Shown here one piece after another: positions 29,648 to 43,130 of a DNA stretch of 64,000 nucleotides (within the stretch, counting starts at the first letter, position 1; each line of letters starts with the position of its first letter). The DNA is from Piscicola geometra (taxonomy: Eukaryota; Annelida; Clitellata; Hirudinida; Piscicolidae): positions 12,146,894 to 12,210,893 of the forward strand of contig OX030956.1 of NCBI GenBank assembly GCA_943735955.1. The letters are read 5' to 3'. Both the position numbers and the translations under genes were made by a program. Under the pieces are notes generated by a model. It ran no database searches. It was not told the origin of the DNA and saw only the letters and a list, made by a program, of their open reading frames with translations.

Positions 29648-31963
29648 ATTATATTATCAGTGAAATATTCACTGATTTGGGTTATTTTTCGTGAATCTCA
29701 CAATTTTCTTAGTTTCGGCAATTTTTCGGTTTCGGCCGAATCTAATTTTACAATATCGGCAATTTTTCGGTTTCGGCCGAAAATAATTTTGTAATTTCGG
29801 CTCAATTTCGGTTTCGGCCAAAATGGATCTCATATTTACCGAAAAACCGAAATTTTTATTTTTTTATGCAGTTTATCTGATATATCTGTAGATCCTCAAT
29901 CGAACTCGAACTATTAAGTTTGGGTTCGATTCTCTTTTAGATATCTATTAGTTATCGTGGTTGATTGATTTATGGGTGTCATCAGACTAATTATTCGAAT
30001 AACATATACAAGCATCTGGAGCAACAATCATGTATTTGAAATTCAAGTAAATTGGGATACGTTCAATGATAATATTAAAAAAAACTTTTTTATAGTAAAT
30101 TATAATTTTCAATCAATCAATCAATCACTAATGATTTGTATAGCGCCCTTTACTAAGTGAACAAAAGCGCTTTTCAAATAAATTTGTTAAATAAAACGGT
30201 TTTTAAACAACTACCAATATATGTATATATATCAATTTAAATATTAAAAAAAACAATCAACCTCAATAATCCAACCGCACCCACACCACCATGATAATCA
30301 CCGCCAAAAAATAATTATCACCACCAAAAAAAATTCAATCATCACTACAGTAACAACACTCATACCACAGCACAATCATCACCACATCATCCTCAAAACC
30401 ATAAAACACAATCATCATTCTTGTCAATTTTCTGTCTTGCCATTGGTGCCGAGGCTGCGATAGAGGGTGAAAGAGAAGTCCTTGCCAGCACTGGAACTGC
30501 TGCTGCTATCGAAGTTTTTCTTCTTTATGTCGCAGCTCACTCGATTCCCTGCGGCCATCTTGGTCTGCTGCGGCCATTCCTCGACAGATTCAAAACAACC
30601 AACATTCACACCAAAAACCTTTTAATTAATTAAATGTAATTTTTGTTTAGACTTAAGATTCTAAAATTTTAATATATTATACCCAAAACCGTTTATTCTA
30701 CAAATTTATTTGTTTAAAAAAATGTTATTGTCAAAAGTAAGTATCTGTATACTCTCAATCGAACTCGAACTATTAAGTTTGGGTTCGATTCTCATCTCTA
30801 TTAGATATCGTGGTTAATTGATTTATGGGTGACATAAGACTAATTGTTCGAATAACATATACAAGCATGAGGAATTCTAGATATCCATTCTTTGAAAAAC
30901 ACTATATATAAGTCGAAAAAACGAAAAGATTTGGCTTCGATTAATTAATTCAAAAATAAATTGTGAGAATGTCGTTGAATCCTATTTGGAAGTTTTTTAC
31001 AAAATGTCAGTCTGACCAAAGCAAAGCCTGTCAATAACAAAATTTATTGTTGTTGAAAATCTTTTATTTTTTGGCTTAAAATATACGCTTGTTTGGATTT
31101 ACTTATTAAACTGGCATTGTCATCGTTAAATACTATTTTTTCATTTTTAATAAAAGTTGGAAAAAAATTCGGTTTCGACCGAAAATCTGATTTCAATAGT
31201 TAATTTCAAGGTCTCAAGTTAGATTTTTCAAACACATTCAAAAATTATACTTATTAAAGTTGTTTTAGTCTTTAAACTAGTCAATCGGAAGCAGCTTTCA
31301 TTGAAAAGCGATTTTTAGTAAAGGCTCACATTTTTATTTGTTTCTAAATTTCCAAGTGGTCTACAATGAGCGGCGTTTTGAAATTTAAAATATAGAATTA
31401 TTGGATTAAAAGCCATTTATTCTACACATTTATTGCCAAGACGGCAGCTGCTAACCAAAAGTATCAAGCGTAGTTATTTTGCGTTATTGGGCTATTATTT
31501 TTTTCCCTTGTTTTTCACAATTGAAGTTGATATTTATATTCATAATACACAAATATATTTCAATTCAACAATGCTATGCTGACTTTCGAATTTTATGCTT
31601 TTATGGATACGAAAGCAATTAAGTACCAAGACGTTATGACAAATCAATATATTTATATTGAATAATCTCAAACGTGTTCAGATTTGTGGCTTGAAATTTT
31701 AAAACGATTGAGCGATCTTTAAAATAATTCTTAGTTAAGGATATTTTATAATATATAATTTTTTTTGTTTAAGTGTTAGTGCAACCAAGAATGTTTTAAC
31801 TGATCACTTCTATAGAAACCATCAACTTCTAGGTGAAGAGATCCAGATAGTTAATGGACTTCTTTATATCTTGGTTCTTCAATCAACTGTTGTGAAAAAA
31901 ATCATTATCTATTTAAACAAAACTAACTCAATCAGTGCTTTTCAACAAGCTCAACAAATCAAA

Positions 31964-33311
31964 TCAAGCAAAGGCGGCTCGAAGGAAAACCACCTTGTTG
32001 TCTTTATCGATGCGGAGAATGGCGTAGCTCTCGTGCGTAGAGTAAGAGGTGTTGTGAACAATTCCACCTCTTTTGTTGAAGACTACAATCTTGAATTTAA
32101 TTAATTCATTTGAATTACATAGAGATTACTAGAAAACTCGGGAAAAAATTTTCCCAATTTTTTCTTTTACCTTCAGACCAGGAATGAATGTCTGAATCAG
32201 GTCCATCACTTCCGTGTAGTCCTAAAAAAGACGATTTTGATTGGTAAATATACTTATAAATGTAATTGACAATGTTTTATAGTTTCATTAATAGTGTTTT
32301 ACATTTTGCAATATGGTAATGACTTTTAACATGTACTCTTAATAACGAGCTAAGATACTGAGAAATACATTAAATAAACATTTTTTAAACGTTAAAAAAC
32401 TACTAAAATAAAAAATAATTTAAATTATTATCCGTAAAAACCTTCCCCGTCAATTCTCCTAAGTATTCAAAGTCAGGAACTGAAAGAGAATTATTTCTGG
32501 CTACTAGGTTTATAAATGTATTTATTTTAAAAGAAGCTTTCAGTGATACTTAAATGAGAGTTTGTTTAAATAGAGCATCGTGGGTTTTGCATTTGTTGCA
32601 ATGGTATTGGAACAACTTTTCAAAAAGAACGCCAAAGTACCCTCCATTGAAATAAAACTCACCTAATCCATAGTAAAATACTTCTCTGGTCACAATATTG
32701 TCATCGTCGACAGCAATCACTCTTTTATCGTACATAGAATCCAGATGAACTTTCAGAAAGTCGTTTTCCTTGATTATTAGAATCTGGAATTTTTTTATAT
32801 TAGTTATAATTTATTAAAAAAAGAGTTTGATGCTGGACCAGAGATTCGGGTTTATCACCTCTTTGTTAGGCTTCCAATATGTCATGCGGGTTTTAGCTTC
32901 ATCTAAAGTCTGAAAGTTATTAAATATTAGATAGAGAATGCGATCTTTTATTTAGAATCTTGCTGGAAAAACTGCAAAAGAGATAATTAAACAAGAAGAA
33001 TTTCCATGAGCTATAAAACATCCTAATAACGAGCAAAAAGTTGTAAAAACATGAGATAATTTCATTTTTTGTGATTAGATAAAATATTAGAAAACCTTTC
33101 CTGAAAGTCCTGAGAAGTAATCTTGGATGAGATGATAACCCTTTGGAACTTTTATGGTCCCAGAAACTGAAATAAATCAATTTAATTTTAATAAAAATAT
33201 TTAACAAATGAAATAAGTGAAGCTTCAGAATAAATATTCTAGATGCTTAAATTATATCAAACCTATCGCCAAAGAAGCGAAAAGCAAAACCACAACTTGT
33301 AATGTCTCCAT
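31964..33311 (-). CDS. Secreted two-domain inhibitor-like protein, copy 2
   Basis: Same seven exons as copy 1, shifted by 9,789 bases: 33311-33263, 33166-33096, 32909-32859, 32783-32663, 32479-32442, 32221-32171, 32089-31964. The coding sequence is identical by eye; the only difference from copy 1 in the gene is in intron 2 (32984). Splice sites, signal peptide and TATA box are kept, so it should be as functional as copy 1. Confidence 0.8.
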
Positions 33312-35382
33312 TACAACTCAAGTATAAATGAAACAACGCTCTTCGTTTTTATAGACAATCAATCAATCAATCAAATCAATTTCTATAGCGCTCTTTCCTC
33401 AAATTCAAGAGCGCTGGTAAATGAATTTGTTAAACAGATATGTCTTCAGATCTGTACGAAAAGTAAATAAGGATATAGAAGTAGTTAAATAAGGAGGTGA
33501 TGAGTTTTAAATATATGGACATCTTTAAAGAAGGGTCATCTAAGTAAGGTAATAATTGTCTAATACGTCAGTTTTCAATAGATAATAGACATAAACAGTC
33601 ATGTGTAGAAGATTCGTTCTGACAGTCTGTCCTTCATCTGCAGAGCTCATTTGCCTTGTGAAGTAAGTAGCCAGTGGGTGCTTGCAAGCTGTGCACTGGT
33701 GTTCAAATTGAGGCCCTGGCACTTCTTCATAAACACAGTCATGTATTGAAGATTCGTTCTAACAGTCTGTCCTTCATCTGCAGAGCTCATCTGCCTTGTG
33801 AAGTAGGTAGCTAGTGGGTTCTTGCAAACTGTGCATTAGTGCTCAATTTGAGGCCTTGGCACTTCTTCCTTTTAAAATAAGTTTTTATTGTAGTCCGTTA
33901 GACAGTTATTGGTTGAAGATTTTAATTCCGAGAGCAAGATAAATTTAAAACCAGAAAACAAGAAAAGATATAAATTATGATTACTATAATTATTTGAAAT
34001 TAAAAAAACTAAATTATTAGATAAGAAGACAAACTATTTAACAAAATCATTACGGTTAAAGCGGCTGCCAAGATAGACAAGTTTTATTGTTTGCCCTAGG
34101 CCATACGCGTGAACAAATCTATTGTGAGTTCATCTATAATCGTTTTCATCATCGTAATGTTCCCCTTCATCATTTTGTCACATAATTCTTCTTTGTCTTT
34201 CTGAGAAGAAAGGGATTGTGTGGAATTTTCACAATTTTCTGCTTATTCTCTGCCTAACGTTTCAAAGTGTTGCAATATGTAATAGAATAATTTAAACTTT
34301 AGAAAAACTTTTTAATGACTAATTTAAGAATTAATCAACTATTTTATTTCAAAGATTTGTGCATTCATGATCATTTTTATCATTATTGGCGCATAAGAAC
34401 CATGGTTCTCAGAACCATTGTAACATGGCATGCGTCTGTCAGGCTGTGAATAGTATAGACCAAAAAAAAAATAATAATAATAATAAAAATAAATATAATA
34501 AAATATGATATTGATGAAAAATTAGTTTATATTTAACTTGTAAATATAAACTGACTTTATATATTTTCATAATTTCTACAGAAAATTCTTTTCAATTTTC
34601 ATCTATAATTCTTGTTAAGCTAAATAATCGGTAAGTCGATAGATACTACTATCGTGTTGATGCGGCAGAATGTTTATCTAACAGCATATGTTAAAGTTAT
34701 ACTTTTTAAACAATGTACATTGTTTATTTTTAATACGAAATATGATATAATAATTCGATAGTATAAATTTTCATAAAATATTAAAATAACTATTTGTACA
34801 AATTAAAAACTTAAATTTTAAGATATACTTTTTTACAAAGTATAAACTTAATTTTTTTCAGATATAGGGGGAGGTTGCACAAGAAAAAACGATTTTAAAA
34901 TGTAGCCTCATAGCTCAATTGCATATGAAATCATTTAACTTTAAATTTATCCAGCGATTTTATTGATACCTTGCTAGTTATGTGAACTCAAACATGAGAT
35001 TAAATATTTTTTTAACAAGTTTTTTTTACTTTAAACATGAAGATTAAAAAATTCCATCTTGAGCAACTGGGTTCCCATGATGGAATGCTTATTTCCCTAA
35101 GATGAAAATATATTTTATTTAATAAAAATGCCATTTAAATGTTGTATTTATCTTTTATGTATTTAGTTATCTAAAGAAATACACCAGTTTGTATTATAAT
35201 TGAAATTTTTCTTTAATCAAAAGCTAATGAATACTAACGGTTTTTTAATAATTATAAAGTAAATAATTGGTTTACATTAATTTTCAATAGTTTATATAAA
35301 ATATATACTCTCGATAGTCCGAATAAAATATATACTCTCTATAGTCTGAATAAAAGGTATACTCTATATAGTCTATATATTA

Positions 35383-36126
35383 CATGGGGGGCGGAGCAGG
35401 GTGGGCCAGGTGGGCCACGGCCTACCCAATATTTAGAGCTAATGGGTCAAAATGTATTTGGCCCACCCAAAAATCAACTGTGATAATCATTTGGGAAACT
35501 GTTTGAAGTACAACACTATTCGAGGCTCTAACTTATAAAATTTGTTAAACTATTTTATCAGAAACTCATTTTTTAAAACTCATTTTTTAACTAAACCATA
35601 TATTTTTATACTTTTATGTATAACTATTTTATACCAAAAATTTTGTTAACTATTTTCCCATCACTGATGCTGAGGTAGAATAATTTTTGCTATGGACGCT
35701 CGGCGGAGAGATTTATTAAACTTTGTTTAAACTATCAAGCGTTTCCTCACACAATCCACTCGACCAAAAATACCAATTTAAAAAGTTGAAAACGTCTTCT
35801 CGTATTATGGACGAAGTTGATACCAACTGATTGTCTAGATTATATGTTGTTAAGCGAGGCTGCTTGTGATTACAGTGGATGACGTCGACAACCGCAGGCA
35901 AAATGGTTCAGCAATCATCCATGCTTGTGCATATCACGTCAACGAAAGTTCTGCTTTGCAGCTGGTGTCGTGAAATGGGCAACAAGCGCCTTGTTGGAGC
36001 ATGCAAGGTCGAGTCCGCGTTCGTTGACAAGGGATTCAACAACTGGAAAGACGGATCCATAAAACTGGATGAACACGAGGCGTCTTCTTCTCACAGGGCA
36101 GCGGCTGAATACATGAGTAATAAAAG
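35383..36126 (+). mobile_element. hAT element, 5' part only (unit copy 2)
   Basis: Same truncated 5' part as 25594-26337, ending at the second unit junction. Confidence 0.85.
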
Positions 36127-37248
36127 CAAACTGAAATGAGACAGAAAATCCGCTCCGATGATGGGTTTCTTGACGTCGGCTACGCGAAAAACCCATGGAA
36201 ATTGCCTGCGTAAACCGAGGTTGACCATCAAGGATTTCTGTCCATACGTTTTGATGATGGAGTTGTTGGATGCACGAAGCGTGAACGATGATGGGGTGAG
36301 AGAATGATTGGCTGGTGAAGGAATGACGCTTACTTCTGCACCAGTGTCGATTAGGAACGTGAGGTTGTTGCATGCGTCTCTTATGAACAATAGGCGACTC
36401 ATGTTTTGTTGGCCGTGGACAAATGTCACTCCTATTGTCCGGCCCTGCGTTTCAAAATGAGTGAAAGTATATGGTGGTGTGCATTTTTGTGCCTGTTTCC
36501 CAAACTTTTGATGGTACCAGCACATGCCTGACGTGGTGTTCGGGCTTCTGGAACGAGGTGAATTGTGTCGATTGTTTGAACAAATTCTTCCTTGTGGTTG
36601 ATTTTGGTTAGCAGCTAAAGTGGCCATACTTGTGGTGATTTGTTGCAGCCACGTATGGATCTCCGGCATGGTTTGAGCTGAAGCTTGTGGAGTTGGCGTT
36701 GAGACTTGTGTGATGGTGGCTTGTTGAAGTTCCACCATCCTGTCTGCTTGTAACGCCAGTTCTGCCAGTGGGATGCTCATTGAAGCCGCCAGGATTGGTT
36801 TAATCTGGGTGGGCATTTTATCGAGCCATAGCTGCTTCAGAATGGCTTCGTCCATTTGGTTGCTACCCTTCATGTGGCGAAGCAGCTGGGAAGGTTGTCT
36901 GCCGTCTGGTTGCAGGTCGCCGAATAACGCTCTTAGCATGCTTGCCTCAGACTGGCAGCACCTGTATAGAATTGCCTTTTTCAGCGTCTCGTATGACGAC
37001 GACGACGGCACCTCCACGAGTAGGTCTTGAACCTGTTCGGCGACGTGGAAAGGTATGTGCTCCACCACATATGAGTACTTTGTCAGGCCTGCTGTCACTT
37101 TGCGCGTGTGGAAAATTGCTTCCACGTGGCAGAACCACAGTCTTGGGTTGGCTGTAAAAAAAACGGGTAAGCTAAGTGAGCTTACTTGCGGCGTCGGCTC
37201 TGCCCTCGTCTCCTCCTCTGACGTAACTTTAAAGAAAATGTCGTCCAT
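36091..37248 (-). pseudogene. Truncated gag-protease with junction-derived tail, copy 3
   Basis: Same chimeric frame as 26302-27459, in the third unit; the LTR is at 37287-37418. Confidence 0.85.
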
Positions 37249-39286
37249 AACGTGCTTTAGTCGGGCTTCTGTTCGGGGTCACCAATTGTTACGACTAAGA
37301 GTTCAGGAAACACGAGAGAGAGTTTATTTACACGATAACGACTTTATATAGGGTGCGAGGGACAAAGGTCGCCTAGGAGTGGTTGTGTGTACATATCGTA
37401 CACAATGTGGCCGCTACAAGCTCAATCAAACACCCTAGCACTTCTTCCTCCAGATTATTTATGTCTTCTATGTGATATTTCCTACACTTGCTACAAAATA
37501 TTTAAAATAATTAATTAGTCTTATATAAAAAGCACTTCTTCCTCCAGTGGGAGCTTGCAAGCTTTGCACTAGTGCTCAATCTGAAGCCCTAGCACTTTTT
37601 CCTCCAGAATATTCATGTCTTCTATTTGATATTTCTTAATTAATTAGTTTCTTCTTTGTATATGTTAATTAAAATTGTTTCTAAAAATTTTTTTACATTC
37701 ATTAAAATTAATAAAATTATATAAAAGCACTTCTTCTTTCCGATTATTCTTTTCTTCCTTGGAGCTCTAACCACATTTCACATACAACTCCGAAAGTTTC
37801 ATGTCTTCTATTTGATATATATTAATTAATTAGTCTCTCCTCAGTATTTGTTAATTAAAAATATTTTTAACAATTATTTACATTCATTAAAATTAATAAA
37901 ATTATATAAAAAGCACTTCTTATTCCCGATTATTTTTTCCTTCCATGGAGCTCTAACCACATTTCTCATAAAACTCTGAAAGTTTCATGTCTTCTATTTG
38001 ATATTTCTAACATAAGATTGAACGAAAAAAATATAGCAAACATTAGATAAAAGTATTAAATTTTATTCTTAAAGTTTCAAGGATCACGTATTAATCGCGT
38101 ATTTTTCCTTGAGAAGTAATTTTTTGAAGATTTTTATCCTGAAGACTTTTTATCTGGAAGACTTTTTATCCGGAGGACTTTTTATCCGGAGGACTTTTTA
38201 TCCGGAAAACTTTTTATCCGGAGGGCGTTTTATCCGGAGGACTTTTTATCCGAGGACTTTTTATCCGAGGACTTTTTATCCGGAGGACCTTTTATCCGTT
38301 TACCGGGTTTATGGTGTAACGTATACATAGAACTGCACTATACTACATAGAACTGCACTGCACTACATAAAACTGCACTACACTACATAGAACTACACTG
38401 CACTACATAGAACTGCACTACACTACATAGAACTGCACTACACTACATAGAACTGCACTACATAGAACTGCACTACATAGAACTGCACTACATAGAACTG
38501 CACTACATAGAACTGCACTACATAGAACTGCACTACATAGAACTGCACTACATAGAACTGCACTACATAGAACTGCACTACATAGAACTGCACTACATAG
38601 AACTGCACTACATTGAACTGCACTACACTACATAGAACTGAACTACATAGAACTGAACTGCATAGAACTGCACGACATAGAACTGCACTACATAGAACTG
38701 CACTACATAGAACTGCACTACATAGAACTGCACTACATAGAACTGCACTACATAGAACTGAACTACATAGAACTGAACTACATAGAACTGAACTACATAG
38801 AACTGAACTACATAGAACTGAACTACATAGAACTGAACTACATAGAACTGAACTACATAGAACTGAACTACATAGAACTGAACTACATAGAACTGAACTA
38901 CATAGAACTGAACTACATAGAACTGAACTACATAGAACTGAACTACATAGAACTGAACTACATAGAACTGAACTACATAGAACTGAACTACATAGAACTG
39001 AACTACATAGAACTGAACTACATAGAACTGAACTACATAGAACTGAACTACATAGAACTGAACTACATAGAACTGAACTACATAGAACTGAACTACATAG
39101 AACTGCACTACATAGAACTGCACTACATAGAACTGCACTACATTGAACTGCACTACAAAGAACTGCACTACATAGAACTGCACTAAATAGAACTGCACTA
39201 CATAGAACTGCACTAAATAGAACTGCACTACATAGAACTGCTCTACATTGAACTGCACTACAACGGCCACCACCACCACCATGCAG

Positions 39287-39466
39287 GAGAGTCACGAGGA
39301 GCTGGCGGAGAGGATGGGCTTCCACCTGGTGGAGATGCGCAAGGAGGAGGAGTACAAGCCTCGAGTGCTCGCATCGCCCTCCAAACTCAAGACGCAAGCA
39401 ATCACCGATGATGTCGAAGATCTCGAGATTGGCTCTATTGCGTGCTTGTCAGGAAATATACCGTGA
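39287..39466 (+). CDS. MRPS5: Orphan last exon of MRPS5, copy 3
   Basis: Identical by eye to the exon at 19679-19858, in the third tandem unit. Confidence 0.8.
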   Translation, partial: ESHEELAERMGFHLVEMRKEEEYKPRVLASPSKLKTQAITDDVEDLEIGSIACLSGNIP

Positions 39467-41782
39467 ATTATATTATCAGTGAAATATTCACTGATTTGGG
39501 TTATTTTTCGTGAATCTCACAATTTTCTTAGTTTCGGCAATTTTTCGGTTTCGGCCGAATCTAATTTTACAATATCGGCAATTTTTCGGTTTCGGCCGAA
39601 AATAATTTTGTAATTTCGGCTCAATTTCGGTTTCGGCCAAAATGGATCTCATATTTACCGAAAAACCGAAATTTTTATTTTTTTATGCAGTTTATCTGAT
39701 ATATCTGTAGATCCTCAATCGAACTCGAACTATTAAGTTTGGGTTCGATTCTCTTTTAGATATCTATTAGTTATCGTGGTTGATTGATTTATGGGTGTCA
39801 TCAGACTAATTATTCGAATAACATATACAAGCATCTGGAGCAACAATCATGTATTTGAAATTCAAGTAAATTGGGATACGTTCAATGATAATATTAAAAA
39901 AAACTTTTTTATAGTAAATTATAATTTTCAATCAATCAATCAATCACTAATGATTTGTATAGCGCCCTTTACTAAGTGAACAAAAGCGCTTTTCAAATAA
40001 ATTTGTTAAATAAAACGGTTTTTAAACAACTACCAATATATGTATATATATCAATTTAAATATTAAAAAAAACAATCAACCTCAATAATCCAACCGCACC
40101 CACACCACCATGATAATCACCGCCAAAAAATAATTATCACCACCAAAAAAAATTCAATCATCACTACAGTAACAACACTCATACCACAGCACAATCATCA
40201 CCACATCATCCTCAAAACCATAAAACACAATCATCATTCTTGTCAATTTTCTGTCTTGCCATTGGTGCCGAGGCTGCGATAGAGGGTGAAAGAGAAGTCC
40301 TTGCCAGCACTGGAACTGCTGCTGCTATCGAAGTTTTTCTTCTTTATGTCGCAGCTCACTCGATTCCCTGCGGCCATCTTGGTCTGCTGCGGCCATTCCT
40401 CGACAGATTCAAAACAACCAACATTCACACCAAAAACCTTTTAATTAATTAAATGTAATTTTTGTTTAGACTTAAGATTCTAAAATTTTAATATATTATA
40501 CCCAAAACCGTTTATTCTACAAATTTATTTGTTTAAAAAAATGTTATTGTCAAAAGTAAGTATCTGTATACTCTCAATCGAACTCGAACTATTAAGTTTG
40601 GGTTCGATTCTCATCTCTATTAGATATCGTGGTTAATTGATTTATGGGTGACATAAGACTAATTGTTCGAATAACATATACAAGCATGAGGAATTCTAGA
40701 TATCCATTCTTTGAAAAACACTATATATAAGTCGAAAAAACGAAAAGATTTGGCTTCGATTAATTAATTCAAAAATAAATTGTGAGAATGTCGTTGAATC
40801 CTATTTGGAAGTTTTTTACAAAATGTCAGTCTGACCAAAGCAAAGCCTGTCAATAACAAAATTTATTGTTGTTGAAAATCTTTTATTTTTTGGCTTAAAA
40901 TATACGCTTGTTTGGATTTACTTATTAAACTGGCATTGTCATCGTTAAATACTATTTTTTCATTTTTAATAAAAGTTGGAAAAAAATTCGGTTTCGACCG
41001 AAAATCTGATTTCAATAGTTAATTTCAAGGTCTCAAGTTAGATTTTTCAAACACATTCAAAAATTATACTTATTAAAGTTGTTTTAGTCTTTAAACTAGT
41101 CAATCGGAAGCAGCTTTCATTGAAAAGCGATTTTTAGTAAAGGCTCACATTTTTATTTGTTTCTAAATTTCCAAGTGGTCTACAATGAGCGGCGTTTTGA
41201 AATTTAAAATATAGAATTATTGGATTAAAAGCCATTTATTCTACACATTTATTGCCAAGACGGCAGCTGCTAACCAAAAGTATCAAGCGTAGTTATTTTG
41301 CGTTATTGGGCTATTATTTTTTTCCCTTGTTTTTCACAATTGAAGTTGATATTTATATTCATAATACACAAATATATTTCAATTCAACAATGCTATGCTG
41401 ACTTTCGAATTTTATGCTTTTATGGATACGAAAGCAATTAAGTACCAAGACGTTATGACAAATCAATATATTTATATTGAATAATCTCAAACGTGTTCAG
41501 ATTTGTGGCTTGAAATTTTAAAACGATTGAGCGATCTTTAAAATAATTCTTAGTTAAGGATATTTTATAATATATAATTTTTTTTGTTTAAGTGTTAGTG
41601 CAACCAAGAATGTTTTAACTGATCACTTCTATAGAAACCATCAACTTCTAGGTGAAGAGATCCAGATAGTTAATGGACTTCTTTATATCTTGGTTCTTCA
41701 ATCAACTGTTGTGAAAAAAATCATTATCTATTTAAACAAAACTAACTCAATCAGTGCTTTTCAACAAGCTCAACAAATCAAA

Positions 41783-43130
41783 TCAAGCAAAGGCGGCTCG
41801 AAGGAAAACCACCTTGTTGTCTTTATCGATGCGGAGAATGGCGTAGCTCTCGTGCGTAGAGTAAGAGGTGTTGTGAACAATTCCACCTCTTTTGTTGAAG
41901 ACTACAATCTTGAATTTAATTAATTCATTTGAATTACATAGAGATTACTAGAAAACTCGGGAAAAAATTTTCCCAATTTTTTCTTTTACCTTCAGACCAG
42001 GAATGAATGTCTGAATCAGGTCCATCACTTCCGTGTAGTCCTAAAAAAGACGATTTTGATTGGTAAATATACTTATAAATGTAATTGACAATGTTTTATA
42101 GTTTCATTAATAGTGTTTTACATTTTGCAATATGGTAATGACTTTTAACATGTACTCTTAATAACGAGCTAAGATACTGAGAAATACATTAAATAAACAT
42201 TTTTTAAACGTTAAAAAACTACTAAAATAAAAAATAATTTAAATTATTATCCGTAAAAACCTTCCCCGTCAATTCTCCTAAGTATTCAAAGTCAGGAACT
42301 GAAAGAGAATTATTTCTGGCTACTAGGTTTATAAATGTATTTATTTTAAAAGAAGCTTTCAGTGATACTTAAATGAGAGTTTGTTTAAATAGAGCATCGT
42401 GGGTTTTGCATTTGTTGCAATGGTATTGGAACAACTTTTCAAAAAGAACGCCAAAGTACCCTCCATTGAAATAAAACTCACCTAATCCATAGTAAAATAC
42501 TTCTCTGGTCACAATATTGTCATCGTCGACAGCAATCACTCTTTTATCGTACATAGAATCCAGATGAACTTTCAGAAAGTCGTTTTCCTTGATTATTAGA
42601 ATCTGGAATTTTTTTATATTAGTTATAATTTATTAAAAAAAGAGTTTGATGCTGGACCAGAGATTCGGGTTTATCACCTCTTTGTTAGGCTTCCAATATG
42701 TCATGCGGGTTTTAGCTTCATCTAAAGTCTGAAAGTTATTAAATATTAGATAGAGAATGCGATCTTTTATTTAGAATCTTGTTGGAAAAACTGCAAAAGA
42801 GATCATTAAACAAGAAGAATTTCCATGAGCTATAAAACATCCTAATAACGAGCAAAAAGTTGTAAAAACATGAGATAATTTCATTTTTTGTGATTAGATA
42901 AAATATTAGAAAACCTTTCCTGAAAGTCCTGAGAAGTAATCTTGGGTGAGATGATAACCCTTTGGAACTTTTATGGTCCCAGAAACTGAAATAAATCAAT
43001 TTAATTTTAATAAAAATATTTAACAAATGAAATAAGTGAAGCTTCAGAATAAATATTCTAGATGCTTAAATTATATCAAACCTATCGCCAAAGAAGCGAA
43101 AAGCAAAACCACAACTTGTAATGTCTCCAT
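41783..43130 (-). CDS. Secreted two-domain inhibitor-like protein, copy 3
   Basis: Same seven exons, shifted by 19,608 bases from copy 1: 43130-43082, 42985-42915, 42728-42678, 42602-42482, 42298-42261, 42040-41990, 41908-41783. It differs in exon 2 at 42946, turning the Ile of GYHLIQDYF into Thr. There is also one intron change at 42782. All splice sites and the TATA box are intact. The replacement lies before the first Gly-Lys of domain 1. Confidence 0.8.

Larger units (their letters stand above)
26338..36126 (+). repeat. Tandem unit copy 2 (9,789 bp)
   Basis: The junction CAAAC (26338-26342) joins the hAT gene to gag. By eye I find only one difference from copy 1: C to A at 32984, inside intron 2 of the inhibitor-like gene. 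Confidence 0.97.
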
